Positions 1 through 8,442 of a DNA stretch of 64,000 bases are shown here, piece after piece. How positions within the stretch are numbered: position 1 is the stretch's first letter; each line of letters starts with the position of its first letter. Source of the DNA: Bordetella holmesii ATCC 51541. GTDB lineage: Bacteria > Pseudomonadota > Gammaproteobacteria > Burkholderiales > Burkholderiaceae_B. The position numbers were made by a program, and so were the translations under genes. The stretch spans positions 3,534,001 to 3,598,000 of the forward strand of contig CP007494.1 of the NCBI GenBank assembly GCA_000612485.1, written 5' to 3'. Below the pieces are notes generated by a model. It saw nothing but the letters and a program-made list of their open reading frames with translations. It was not told the origin of the DNA and did not search any database.

Positions 1-871
1 GACCACGCTTGGGGTAAACCTGCTGTTGCCCGCCGTCCAGCCCGCCCTCGACCGCCTTGCCCTGGCGAGCAACCGGGCAGGCCGGCCTCTCTACACTACG
101 GTACGAGTCTGGGGATCGCTGGGTTTTGCCGCCCTCACACTGGCCGGTGGCTACCTGATTCGCGAGACCGGCCCGCTGGCCATTATTGTTCTGAGCGTGA
201 CGCTGGCGCTGGCCTGCGTCGCCTGCCTGCGCGCCCTGAGCGCCGGTGAGATCCCGCCGCGCCGCCCCCACGCGGCACAAGGTCTGCCGCTGCTGCGGGT
301 ACTGCGCCTGCGCCCTGTCGTGCTCTGCATTCTGGCCGCTTCGCTGACCCAGGCCAGCAATGGATTTCTGTACTCCTATGCCACGCTGTTCTGGACCGAC
401 CATGGATTGTCCACCACGGATATCGGCCTGCTGTGGACGGCCGGCGTGGGCGCTGAGGTCGTGTTTTTCTTCCTGGCTTTGCTCATTCTGCCGATATTGG
501 GGTCTCAGCGGCTGATCTGGATCTCCGCGGCCATGACCGCCGTGCGTTGGGTCGGCCTGGCCATGTTCGTCGAGGTGCCGGTGCTGCTGGCCTTCCAGTT
601 GCTCCAAGCCTTCACGTTGGGCGGCAACAACTCGGCCATCATGGCCTATATTTCCGAGCATGTACCGCCTGACTGCCAGACCTCGGCCATTGCGCTGTAC
701 ACCGTGCTGTCCGGCGGCGTCCTGATGTTTTTCAGTGTCAACGCAGCACGATTGGTCTACCCGCAGGTGCAATGGGGAGGATTTGCCATGATGGCTGCCT
801 TCGCCTTGTGCGCCGTCCCCATCGTTCTGTGGGCGCAGCGCCACGACGCCCAGAGTGGTGAAACCTCCTGA
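1..871 (+). CDS. MFS transporter, HcaT-like, 3' part
   Basis: The reading frame is open from base 2 to a TGA at 869-871, so the gene starts before the window; about 289 codons of its C-terminal part are present. It is a membrane permease: long hydrophobic segments alternate with short charged loops. The stretch YTTVRVWGSLGF resembles the 'R-x-WGSxGF' motif of the MFS_1-like group that includes the 3-phenylpropionate permease HcaT and nucleoside permeases. A TTG at 26 is inside the continuous frame and is not a convincing start. Substrate unknown; the family call is fairly secure, the HcaT subgroup less so. Confidence 0.75.
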   Translation, partial: TTLGVNLLLPAVQPALDRLALASNRAGRPLYTTVRVWGSLGFAALTLAGGYLIRETGPLAIIVLSVTLALACVACLRALSAGEIPPRRPHAAQGLPLLRVLRLRPVVLCILAASLTQASNGFLYSYATLFWTDHGLSTTDIGLLWTAGVGAEVVFFFLALLILPILGSQRLIWISAAMTAVRWVGLAMFVEVPVLLAFQLLQAFTLGGNNSAIMAYISEHVPPDCQTSAIALYTVLSGGVLMFFSVNAARLVYPQVQWGGFAMMAAFALCAVPIVLWAQRHDAQSGETS

Positions 872-979
872 AATCCCGCTAAAGTCTGGTGACACTCCAT
901 GGAGCCGGCCAGAGAGTACATTAGGCATTAGGACCGCAGAACCGCCTTCGCGGACAGTCCGGTCTTCAGGAGTTTTGCA

Positions 980-1602
980 ATGAAATCGCGTTTGATGCGC
1001 CTGGCGGGCGCAACCGCCTTGGCGGCCTTGACGGCAACGGCTGCCACCCCCGCGCTGGCAGGCGGCCCCGGTTGGGGCGGGGCTACGGTCCAGGCGGCTA
1101 TCACGGAGGTCACCGGGGTGGACATTCCAGCGGGTGGTCCGCCGCCGATCGCTGGATCGTCGGCGGCGCCATCGGCCTGATCACCGCTGGCCTGTTGCTG
1201 TCGGCCAACGCTGAACCCAGCTACAGCTACGCGCCCACGGTACAGATGGGCAGCAACGGTTACGCCTACATGTCCCCGGGCTACAGCGTCGCGCCCGTCT
1301 ATGCGCCGCCTCCGGTCTACGTGCAGCCGCCCGCCTATGCGCCCGCGCCTGCGTATGCCGCGCCGGTCTATGAACCTGCCGCATCCTATGCCGCGGATCC
1401 CACGGACCCGGCCTCGGTCAACCTCGCGCCGGCTCCCGTAGCCCAGACGACGGCGGCCACCGGCCACGTCAATTGCGCTCGATACGCGATGGACCAGAGC
1501 GGCTTCGACCCGGCCGGCGCCAGCCAATGGACCACGCAGGTCATGGTGGACTCATACAACCGCGCGCTGCAGACCTGCCGGGATCAGCGCTGGGGCAGTT
1601 AA
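980..1602 (+). pseudogene. Frameshifted exported Gly/Tyr/Pro-rich protein
   Basis: The ATG at 980 has a good ribosome site (AGGAG, 8 bases upstream) and opens a clear signal peptide ending near ATPALA. Just after it, at the G-rich stretch 1074-1082, the coding frame moves by one base. The first frame then runs into non-coding-like sequence to a stop at 1180. The second frame continues GRGYGPGGYHGGHRGG, a membrane-like segment (WIVGGAIGLITAGLLLSA), a Tyr/Pro/Ala-rich linker and a C-terminal domain with two cysteines, ending at 1602. Restoring one base would give one protein of about 207 residues. Function unknown; it looks like a small envelope protein. Confidence 0.7.
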
Positions 1603-1609
1603 GCCGCGC

Positions 1610-2533
1610 TCAACCCAACGCGGTATCCAGAAACATCATCACCCCGAAACCTATCATCAACCCGACGGTGGCAAAGGTCTCGTGACCATTGCGATGGGTC
1701 TCGGGGATGACTTCGTGCGATACCACGAAGATCATGGCGCCTGCGGCCAACCCCATACTGACGGGATAGGCCAAGGCATAGCCGCTGGCCATCCCTACGC
1801 CAATCAGTGCCCCCAGCGGCTCCATGAGTCCCGACCCGATGGCAATCCACACCGCCTGCCGGCGACTCAGGCCGATGGCGCGCAGCGCGACCGCCACCGC
1901 AAGACCCTCCGGAATATCCTGAATGGCAATGGCCGAGGTCAGCGGCAGCCCTACACCGAGGTCGCCGTTCGATAGGCTCACGCCAACTGCCATGCCTTCG
2001 GGCAGATTGTGCAACACGATGGTCAGCACGAACAGCCACACCCCATTGACCCGTGCGCTCTCCGGGCCACGCAACCCGCTTTGCGCATGCATATGGGGCG
2101 TGAAGTAGTCCAGGCCCAGCATCAGCAACACGCCAAGTGCCATGCCCAGGACCACCACTGCCGCTGCGGCAGATCCGCCGCCAACCAGGGGCTGGGCAGC
2201 CGCCAAGCCAGGCAGGATTAGGGAAAAGGCGCTGGCAGCCAGCATCATGCCGGCCGCAAAACCCAGCATGCTGTCCTGGGTGCGGGGCGATATGCGACCC
2301 AAGATGCCCGCCACCAACGCGCCCAATGCGGTGGCGGAAAATCCGGCAAGACCGCCAGCGACCGCCAGCCCCACATGCCCGCGATTGCTTCCCGTAAACG
2401 CCTCGTGAATACTGCTGGCGCACAGCCAACCGACAACGAGAACTCCCAGTACCAGTCCTCCGGTGACCAGAGGATGAGACTGGGCCTGCGCCAGCCAGGC
2501 ACTACGCAGACCGGCGGTGGTGGAACGGGGCAT
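1610..2533 (-). CDS. ZIP family divalent metal transporter
   Basis: A 307-residue inner-membrane protein with about eight membrane segments. The ZIP signature is plain: HNLPEGMAVG in one helix and QDIPEGLAVA in the next, the paired metal-binding helices. The second carries Gln-Asp in place of the usual His, as in GufA-type members. ZIP proteins move zinc or other divalent metals towards the cytoplasm. I chose the ATG at 2533 because the longer open frame upstream lies inside the neighbouring lyase-family gene in another frame and is arginine/proline-rich. A weak GAG lies upstream. Exact metal unknown. Confidence 0.85.
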   Translation of the reverse strand: MPRSTTAGLRSAWLAQAQSHPLVTGGLVLGVLVVGWLCASSIHEAFTGSNRGHVGLAVAGGLAGFSATALGALVAGILGRISPRTQDSMLGFAAGMMLAASAFSLILPGLAAAQPLVGGGSAAAAVVVLGMALGVLLMLGLDYFTPHMHAQSGLRGPESARVNGVWLFVLTIVLHNLPEGMAVGVSLSNGDLGVGLPLTSAIAIQDIPEGLAVAVALRAIGLSRRQAVWIAIGSGLMEPLGALIGVGMASGYALAYPVSMGLAAGAMIFVVSHEVIPETHRNGHETFATVGLMIGFGVMMFLDTALG

Positions 2534-2651
2534 CGGGAATCTCGGACAACTGAGTAGACGCCATCTTGCCAGAGGTGGTTCGATCACGCTCTGTTTGTCT
2601 GCTCCCGATATGGGCCAAGCGCCACAGGAGCGTGCCGCCGGGCCTGGCGTT

Positions 2652-3524
2652 TCAACGCAAAAAACGCTTTTCCAGTTCGCGCATGCCGGCATCCCCTTGC
2701 AACGCGATGATTTCCTTGACCGTGGGCAGGTGCGCGTCCACCTCGGCGATGCCGCCTTCGGCGCGGATACGCGCAAAGACCTCGCGCATGGCGCCGACAG
2801 CCGCACGTATGGCGTGATTGCCATAAATCACGATACCCACTTTGTGCAACCGCGCAATATCGCTTTCGCGCAATTGCGGGTAGGCAGTGGGCACCAGCAC
2901 GAGCGGCGCCTGACCACTCCATGCGCGCACGAACTCGAGGATTTCATCAGGCGTCTTCTGCTTGGAATGGATGAGAATCGCATCGGCGCCTGCCTGCACG
3001 TAGGCCGTCGCACGTGTCAGGGCCTCGGCCTGGCCCAGGCCCGCGATCAACGCCTCGACGCGTGCGACGATCAATACATCCGGATTCTGCCGGGCCGCCA
3101 CCGCGGCCTCGATCTTGCCCTGGAAGGTCTCGATGGGCAGCAAGTCCTGCCGCCCCTGCTCGCGCAGGCTGGTGTCTTTAGGGAAGTGCTTGTCCTCCAT
3201 GACGACAGCCGACACCCCCGCGGCCTCGAACTGCGGCAGGACGTAGGCGACGTTGACGGCATTGCCAAAGCCCGTATCGATGTCGGCGATGACGGGCACG
3301 CTCACGCGCGCCACGATGGCCCGCATCATCTCGACATGCACGGAAAGCGACAGAATGCTGGCGTCCGGCACGGCGTAACTGGCGCAGAGCTCGAAACCGC
3401 TGCCCCAGATTGCATCAAAGCCGGCCTGCTCGGCAAGCAGCGCCGCCATCGGGTTGTGCGCCGCCATGGCCGATAAGAGACGGCCTTCCTGTAACGCCTG
3501 CCGCAATACCTGGTGACGATTCAT
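2652..3524 (-). CDS. pphA: Phosphonopyruvate hydrolase-like enzyme (PEP mutase/isocitrate lyase family)
   Basis: This 290-residue protein belongs to the PEP mutase/isocitrate lyase superfamily. It has a DIDTGFGN metal-binding stretch, the loop motif VMEDKHFPKDTSL and the substrate segment ARVEALIAGLGQ. IWGSGFELCASYAVPDA and HSKQKTPDEILEFV match, from memory, phosphonopyruvate hydrolase of Variovorax, which splits phosphonopyruvate to pyruvate and phosphate. PEP phosphomutase is a close alternative. Start ATG 3524 is preceded by GGAG; the upstream open extension has no family match. No phosphonate transport or C-P lyase genes lie nearby. Confidence 0.75.
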   Translation of the reverse strand: MNRHQVLRQALQEGRLLSAMAAHNPMAALLAEQAGFDAIWGSGFELCASYAVPDASILSLSVHVEMMRAIVARVSVPVIADIDTGFGNAVNVAYVLPQFEAAGVSAVVMEDKHFPKDTSLREQGRQDLLPIETFQGKIEAAVAARQNPDVLIVARVEALIAGLGQAEALTRATAYVQAGADAILIHSKQKTPDEILEFVRAWSGQAPLVLVPTAYPQLRESDIARLHKVGIVIYGNHAIRAAVGAMREVFARIRAEGGIAEVDAHLPTVKEIIALQGDAGMRELEKRFLR

Positions 3525-3703
3525 GCAGAGGCTCCGCGTCGTATGTTGGCGGCCACTGTAAGCCCGACCGGGTTCGGATGCAAACGGCAAGGTTGCATCC
3601 AGCTACCACGCGTAACTCCGGGGGCCCTAACACTCACGCTAGGATGAACCTCAAGCCGGTCTGCTTGGCCGGATCGCCAACGTTTCCAGCAAGGAGGACT
3701 GTC

Positions 3704-3883
3704 ATGCCCGCCAAATCCAAGGCTCAGCAGATGGCTGCGGGTGCCGCCCTGGCCGCCAAACGACATGAGGCCCCCGTCGGTTCGCTCAAGGGAGCCTCGC
3801 GCCAGATGTACGACACCATGACGCAGAAGCAGCTCGAAGAATTCGCCCACACCAAACAACGCGGCAAACCTCGCCACACTTGA
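3704..3883 (+). CDS. DUF3008 family small protein
   Basis: A 59-residue basic protein starting at an ATG with a perfect AAGGAGG ribosome site at 3691-3697. The sequence MPAKSKAQQMAAGAALAAKR, the SLKGASRQMYDTM core and the FAHTKQRGKP tail match the conserved DUF3008 pattern I remember, a short soluble family of unknown function common in proteobacteria. The longer open frame reaching back to 3410 overlaps the start of the neighbouring gene and is not supported. Confidence 0.85.
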   Translation: MPAKSKAQQMAAGAALAAKRHEAPVGSLKGASRQMYDTMTQKQLEEFAHTKQRGKPRHT

Positions 3884-3890
3884 ATGATTC

Positions 3891-3919
3891 CCATATTTGA
3901 GAAATAATCTCGAATATGG
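3891..3919. promoter_or_regulatory. Inverted repeat over the XRE-cupin start codon
   Basis: CCATATTTGAGA (3891-3902) and TCTCGAATATGG (3908-3919) form 12-base arms with one mismatch and a 5-base spacer. The right arm contains the ATG (3916-3918) of the XRE-cupin gene. A regulator bound here would block both promoter exit and the start codon, so autoregulation by the HTH protein is the simplest reading. Not tested. Confidence 0.6.
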
Positions 3920-4467
3920 AAGATTCGACGCAAGACCTTGATCAACAACTGGCGCAACGGCTTAAAGGTTTGCGCACGGAAAGGGGTTGGTCATTGGATG
4001 AATTGGCCCGGCGCAGTCAGGTTAGCCGGGCCACCCTGTCCAGGCTCGAAAACGCCGAGGTCAGCCCCACCACGCAAGTACTCGGCCGCTTGTGCGCCAC
4101 GTTCGAAATCACGCTGTCACGGTTATTGCGGATGGTGGAGGAAGAATTTCCGGCCTTCGTACCCCTGTCGGCGCAGGCCGTGTGGCGCGACACCGGTTTC
4201 GTGCGCCGCTCGGTTTCCCCTCCGGCGCGCAACCTGGCCGGTGAGGTTCTCGCTTGCGAACTTGTCGCCGGCACCTGCATCAACTACGACGCGCCACCCC
4301 GGCCGGGCCTGGAGCATCACCTCGTGCTCGTGCAAGGCGATCTGGAGATGACCGTGGACGGCCGGCTCCATCACCTGGCTCCTGGCGACTGCCTGCGCTA
4401 CCAGTTGTATGGCGCAAGCCGCTTTCTCACCCAGACGGGCGCGCACTACTTTCTTTTCCTCCTTTGA
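3916..4467 (+). CDS. XRE-family transcriptional regulator with cupin domain
   Basis: A 183-residue regulator. Residues about 8-68 form a lambda-repressor-like helix-turn-helix (LKGLRTERGWSLDELARRSQVSRATLSRLENAEVSP in two halves around the turn). Residues about 105-180 form a cupin sensor domain (LEHHLVLVQGDLEMTV, HHLAPGDCLRY). Such proteins usually control a neighbouring transporter or enzyme. The ATG at 3916 has no Shine-Dalgarno and lies in an inverted repeat, suggesting a leaderless or tightly autoregulated message. The following acetyltransferase gene begins 14 bases after the stop and was probably co-transcribed. Confidence 0.85.
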   Translation: MEDSTQDLDQQLAQRLKGLRTERGWSLDELARRSQVSRATLSRLENAEVSPTTQVLGRLCATFEITLSRLLRMVEEEFPAFVPLSAQAVWRDTGFVRRSVSPPARNLAGEVLACELVAGTCINYDAPPRPGLEHHLVLVQGDLEMTVDGRLHHLAPGDCLRYQLYGASRFLTQTGAHYFLFLL

Positions 4468-4902
4468 GCACCGCCCTCCTCATGAGCACGACCCAAACCT
4501 GGCGTATCCGCGCCCTGAGCGCTAGCGATCTTGATACCCATCTGACGGCCTTGGCCGACGTGTTGCAGGCCTGTGTAGCCGGCGGCGCAAGCGTGAACTT
4601 TCTGCTGCCGTACTCGCTGCAAAGCGCTACCGCATTCTGGCGCGACAAAGTGCGGCCCGGCCTGCAGGACGGCGGCGTGTATCTGCTGGCGGCCTGGCGG
4701 GGCGATACGCTGGAGGGCACGGTGCAATTGGATCTCGACACGCCACCCAATCAACCACATCGCGCCGAAATCCGCAAACTTCTCGTGCATCCTCGGGCGC
4801 GGCGGCAGGGGCTGGCACGCGCCCTCATGCTGGAAGTCATGGTGACCTGCTCCCCGTGATTAGTACGAAATCGATGTAGAGTCCGTTCCCAAAGGAATGG
4901 CA

Positions 4903-5163
4903 ATGAAGAAACGATTTACGGAAGAGCAAATCATCGGCGTGCTCAAGGAAGCCGATGCAGGTGCCAAGCCCGCAGAGTTGTGCCGCAAGCACGGAATCTC
5001 CGAGGCAACGTACTACAACTGGAAGGCGAAGTTCGGTGGCATGACGGTGTCGGACGCTCAGAGGCTCAAGGAGCTGGAGCAGGAGAACAACAAGCTCAAG
5101 AAGCTGTTGGCCGAGTCGATGCTGGACAAGGCGGCGCTTCAGGATCTGCTAAGCCGAAAGTAG
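4903..5163 (+). CDS. IS3-family transposase OrfA (copy 1)
   Basis: An 86-residue DNA-binding subunit. A helix-turn-helix (EEQIIGVLKEADAG...ISEATYYNWKAKFGG) is followed by a leucine-zipper-like region (LKELEQENNKLKKLLAE). The ATG at 4903 is preferred over the one at 4897 because AAAGGA lies 6 bases before it. The stop at 5161 overlaps the orfB frame, which lies at -1; the two are normally joined by programmed -1 frameshifting, here near CCGAAAG. Confidence 0.9.
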   Translation: MKKRFTEEQIIGVLKEADAGAKPAELCRKHGISEATYYNWKAKFGGMTVSDAQRLKELEQENNKLKKLLAESMLDKAALQDLLSRK

Positions 5164-6025
5164 TCAGCCCGCAGGCCAAACGCGAGGCGGTCAGGACATT
5201 AATGACCGAGCGCAGCATGGGTGTTACCCGGGCCTGTGGGCTGGTAGGAATTTCGCGGTCGCTGTTTGCCTACGAGAGCACACGCTCAGGCGATGCTGCG
5301 CTGACCGAGCGCATGAAAGAGATGGCAGTGGCGAAACGACGCTACGGCTATCGGAGGATCCATGTGCTCTTACGTCGCGAAGGCTGGCAAGCAAATCACA
5401 AGCGAATCTGGCGGCTGTACAGTCTGGCAGGGTTAAGCGTGCGAAAACGAAAGCGTAAGCGAATCGCGGCGACCGAGCGCGTGGTTCGCCCAGCGGCAAT
5501 CGCGCCGAATCAGAGTTGGTCAATGGACTTTGTGGCCGACGGCCTAGCCTATGGCCGCCGATTCCGCTGTTTGACTATCGTCGATGACTACACTCGCGAA
5601 TGCCTGGCCATCGAGGTCGATACGTCGTTGCCGGGACTGCGTGTTGCCATGGTGCTGCAACGGCTGGCGGAGATGCGTGGCCTGCCGCGATCTATTACCG
5701 TGGACAACGGGCCAGAGTTCGCCGGAAGAGCCTTGGACGCCTGGGGGCCTACCAAGCAGGCGTAAAGCTGTCGTTTATTCGGCCGGGTAAGCCGGTGGAG
5801 AACGCTTATATCGAAAGTTTCAACGGCAAGTTCCGCGACGAATGCCTTAACGAGCACTGGTTCTTGTCCCTGCGACAGGCTAAAAGCTTGATCGAAAACT
5901 GGCGAGTCGAGTACAACACCGATCGGCCTCACAGCGCGCTCGGATATTTAACGCCGGCGCAATTCGTGCAGGCTCATCAGAAAGAAGGTCTTTTACCCCT
6001 GGGCTCTATGTCGGTGCCGTACTAA
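5160..6025 (+). pseudogene. IS3-family transposase OrfB, split by frameshift (copy 1)
   Basis: The DDE integrase of the IS3 family. The first part has the HTH_21 region (KRRYGYRRIHVLLRREG) and the core WSMDFVADGL...DDYTRECLAIEV...VDNGPEF. After ALDAW the frame is lost at a run of five G (5743-5747) and stops at 5765. The next frame continues AYQAGVKLSFIRPGKPVENAYIESFNG, which carries the last catalytic Glu, to 6025. Three G would give the expected W-A-Y, so two extra G are present. The same defect is in copy 2. Start coordinate is approximate. Confidence 0.85.
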
Positions 6026-6231
6026 ATCTGGGGGCAGGTCAATGGCGCAAGCCCAGCGACGCGGACGTCATCTCTTGACGCTGGACACCGTCAGTGACAG
6101 CCCTGCCCAAGCCTTGTATCTCAGCCTCGGGTTCGAGGAGGCTGGGCGTATCCCTGGCTACGCGATCGACCCGCATGGCGCGCGGGCCGAGTCGACCACG
6201 CTGATGTTCCGCCGGACATAAGAGACGGGGT

Positions 6232-7119
6232 CTAGCCGACGGCCTGAGCCAGATAATCCACGAAGGACGTAATGCGAGCCGAAATCGCGGTATTCCGGTA
6301 ATAAACCGCGTTTATTGGCTGGCGTTCGTCTATCGTGTGCCGGGTCAGAACTTGTTTCAATCGCCCCAGGGCTCGGTCTTGGCCCGTCATGAAATCCGAC
6401 AGACAGACCAGGCCCATGCCTTGCAAGGCAAGCTGCCTGAGCGTTTCGCCATTGGAGGCCCATATTGTCGGAGTGATATAGCGCCGCTCGCCCGACTCGT
6501 CCCGCAACGGCCAATAGTTGAGAGAGTCGGGTTGATTGAAACCGAGCAAGCTGTGGCCGATAGCCAGGTCATCCGGTGAGCGCGGTGTGCCATGGCGAGC
6601 AAGATAGTCGGGGCTGGCCAGAATACGCAGCCTGCCACTGCCGATGGCCCGACTGTGCAGCGTGGAGTCCTTGAGGCGGCCTATGCGTATGGCCACATCC
6701 GTGCGGTGCTCCAGCAGATCGATATAGCCTTCGCTGCTGTTTAATTCCAGTTCGACTTGCGGATAGCGTTGCCGGTAACCCTTTATCAGCGGCACGATCA
6801 CATGCAGCATGAAGGGTGTGGCGGCGTCCACCCGAAGGCGTCCCGAGGGCTGCCCGCGCCGGACGGCCATTCCCTCCTCCGCTGCCTCGACCGCGCCGAT
6901 AATGGCGCGCGCCTGCGCCATGAACGCCCGCCCTTCTTCGGTTAGCTCGATACGTCGGATCGTGCGGTGCAAAAGTGTGGTCTGCAGTTTTTCCTCGAGG
7001 CGGCCCAGGGCCCGGCTGGCGCCCGAGACGGTCTGTCCCAGCTGTTGCGCCGCCGACGTGAGCGAACCACTGTCGACCACGGCCAGAAATACCTGGATTT
7101 CTTCCAGCGTAATTTTCAT
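6232..7119 (-). CDS. LysR-family transcriptional regulator
   Basis: A 295-residue regulator. Residues 1-60 hold the winged HTH (MKITLEEIQVFLAVVDSGSL, AAQQLGQTVSGASRALGRLE), and the rest is a substrate-binding domain with SEGYIDLLEHRTDVAIRIG. I chose the ATG at 7119 because the family begins right there; the open frame upstream has no match. It is transcribed away from an MFS pump at 7222, the classic arrangement for a LysR protein and its target. The shared 102-base intergenic region holds an inverted repeat at 7154-7181. Confidence 0.9.
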   Translation of the reverse strand: MKITLEEIQVFLAVVDSGSLTSAAQQLGQTVSGASRALGRLEEKLQTTLLHRTIRRIELTEEGRAFMAQARAIIGAVEAAEEGMAVRRGQPSGRLRVDAATPFMLHVIVPLIKGYRQRYPQVELELNSSEGYIDLLEHRTDVAIRIGRLKDSTLHSRAIGSGRLRILASPDYLARHGTPRSPDDLAIGHSLLGFNQPDSLNYWPLRDESGERRYITPTIWASNGETLRQLALQGMGLVCLSDFMTGQDRALGRLKQVLTRHTIDERQPINAVYYRNTAISARITSFVDYLAQAVG

Positions 7120-7153
7120 TTGTTGATTTTTTATCAAAGTCTTTCGCTTATAA

Positions 7154-7181
7154 CCGTCTTTTTCTGCAAAAGTAAAGACGG
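7154..7181. promoter_or_regulatory. Inverted repeat between divergent lysR and MFS genes
   Basis: CCGTCTTT (7154-7161) and AAAGACGG (7174-7181) are perfect 8-base arms, 12 bases apart, midway between the divergent lysR and pump genes. This is where a LysR operator would sit. The arms could also form a weak hairpin. Confidence 0.45.
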
Positions 7182-7221
7182 CAAACTGCAGCCTTCGTTT
7201 ATTCAAACCGGAAGTACGTTG

Positions 7222-8424
7222 ATGAACACCCCCTTGCCGGCGGAGCAATCCGGCACCAAGGCCACTCTTCCACTACTGGCGCTGGCCGTCGGCGCCTTTG
7301 GAATCGGCACCACAGAATTCGGCCCCATGGGCCTGTTGCCCGTCATTGCCGAAGGCGTAGATGTATCCATCCCCAAAGCCGGCATGCTGGTCAGTGCCTA
7401 TGCGGTTGGCGTGCTGGTCGGAGCGCCCGTCATGACGCTGGCTCTGGCGCATTGGCCGCGGCGCAAAGCCTTGATGACACTGATGGCCATCTTCACCCTG
7501 GGCAATGTGCTCTCTGCAATGGCGCCCGACTACCTCACGCTGCTGCTGGCCCGGTTGGTCACCAGCCTTAACCACGGCGCGTTCTTCGGCCTGGGCTCGC
7601 TCGTGGCCGCCAGCCTGGTGCCCCGGCACCGGCAAGCCAGCGCTGTCGCGGCCATGTTCATGGGCCTTACCATCGCCAACATCGGCGGGGTACCGGCGGC
7701 GACCTGGCTGGGCCAGACTCTGGGGTGGCGCCTGTCTTTCGCGGCAACAGCCGGGTTGGGTTTGATCGCCATGCTTGGACTGCGCGTGGCCTTGCCGGCC
7801 GGTCAAGGCGGCAGCCGCCTGAACATCGGGGCCGAGATTGCTGTACTGACCCGGCCTGCCGTCCTGGCAGCGTTGGCCACCACGGTCCTGGGAGCCGGCG
7901 CGATGTTCACGTTGTACACCTATATCGCACCGACCCTGGCGGCGCTGACCGGCGCTTCGCCGGCCTTCATCACCGCAATGCTGGTGCTGATCGGTGTGGG
8001 CTTTTCGGTGGGCAATATCGCCGGCGGCCGGCTGGCTGACCGCTCCCTGGACGGCAGTCTCGTCGTATTTCTTTCACTCTTGATCGTGGTCATGCTGGCA
8101 TTCCCCTGGCTGGCGCAAAGCCACACCGGCGTAGCCATGGCATTGCTGATCTGGGGCATTGCCACCTTTGCCGTGGTGCCTCCGTTGCAGATGCGCGTCA
8201 TGCGCGCCGCGGCCGAAGCGCCTGGACTGGCATCCTCGGTCAATGTGGGCGCCTTCAATCTGGGCAATGCCCTGGGCGCGGCCGCCGGCGGCGCGGCCCT
8301 ATCGGCGGGCATGGGTTACTCCGCCGTGCCGCTTGCCGGAGCCCTGATCGCCGGGGCCGGACTGCTGCTGGTGCTCTCGCACATGCTGCGTTCGCGCCGC
8401 GCCCCGTCCGCGCAGCGCTGCTGA
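7222..8424 (+). CDS. MFS efflux transporter, AraJ/YdhP-type
   Basis: A 400-residue inner-membrane protein with 12 predicted helices and the DHA1 drug-efflux pattern: GAFGIGTTEFGPMGLLPVIA in helix 1, YAVGVLVGAP in helix 2 and RLVTSLNHGAFFGLGS in helix 4. This subgroup exports sugars, drugs or small metabolites. Start ATG 7222 has GGAAG upstream; the longer frame to 6967 overlaps the divergent lysR gene. It is probably controlled by that LysR protein. Substrate cannot be read from sequence. Confidence 0.88.
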   Translation: MNTPLPAEQSGTKATLPLLALAVGAFGIGTTEFGPMGLLPVIAEGVDVSIPKAGMLVSAYAVGVLVGAPVMTLALAHWPRRKALMTLMAIFTLGNVLSAMAPDYLTLLLARLVTSLNHGAFFGLGSLVAASLVPRHRQASAVAAMFMGLTIANIGGVPAATWLGQTLGWRLSFAATAGLGLIAMLGLRVALPAGQGGSRLNIGAEIAVLTRPAVLAALATTVLGAGAMFTLYTYIAPTLAALTGASPAFITAMLVLIGVGFSVGNIAGGRLADRSLDGSLVVFLSLLIVVMLAFPWLAQSHTGVAMALLIWGIATFAVVPPLQMRVMRAAAEAPGLASSVNVGAFNLGNALGAAAGGAALSAGMGYSAVPLAGALIAGAGLLLVLSHMLRSRRAPSAQRC

Positions 8425-8442
8425 ACCGCGCAGCCAGGCCCG

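Larger units (their letters stand above)
4843..6041 (+). mobile_element. IS3-family (IS407-group) insertion sequence, copy 1
   Basis: A 1,199-base element with terminal inverted repeats TGACCTGCTCCCC (left) and, read inward, TGACCTGCCCCC (right). It is flanked by a 4-base target duplication ATGG at 4839-4842 and 6042-6045, the duplication size expected for the IS407 group. It carries overlapping orfA and orfB. A second copy of identical length lies at 51417-52615 in the same orientation; I found only one base difference in the regions compared. It disrupts an acetyltransferase. Confidence 0.95.
4482..6221 (+). pseudogene. GNAT N-acetyltransferase interrupted by IS copy 1
   Basis: The 5' part (4482-4842) encodes MSTTQTWRIRALSASDL up to HPRARRQGLARALMLEVM, which contains the acetyl-CoA-binding R-x-x-G-x-A motif. 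The IS3-family element then interrupts it. Beyond the element (6046-6221) the same frame resumes as AQAQRRGRHLLTLDTV...ALYLSLGFEEAGRIPGYA to a TAA. Removing the element and one 4-base repeat (ATGG) restores a 178-residue GNAT protein, about the normal family length. Substrate unknown. Its position after the XRE-cupin gene resembles common resistance or detoxification pairs. Confidence 0.9.

Noticed and set aside
1610..2824. Longer form of the ZIP transporter starting at 2824
   Set aside because: The extra 97 codons lie within the lyase-family gene in another frame and have no transporter-like sequence; the ATG at 2533 fits the family.
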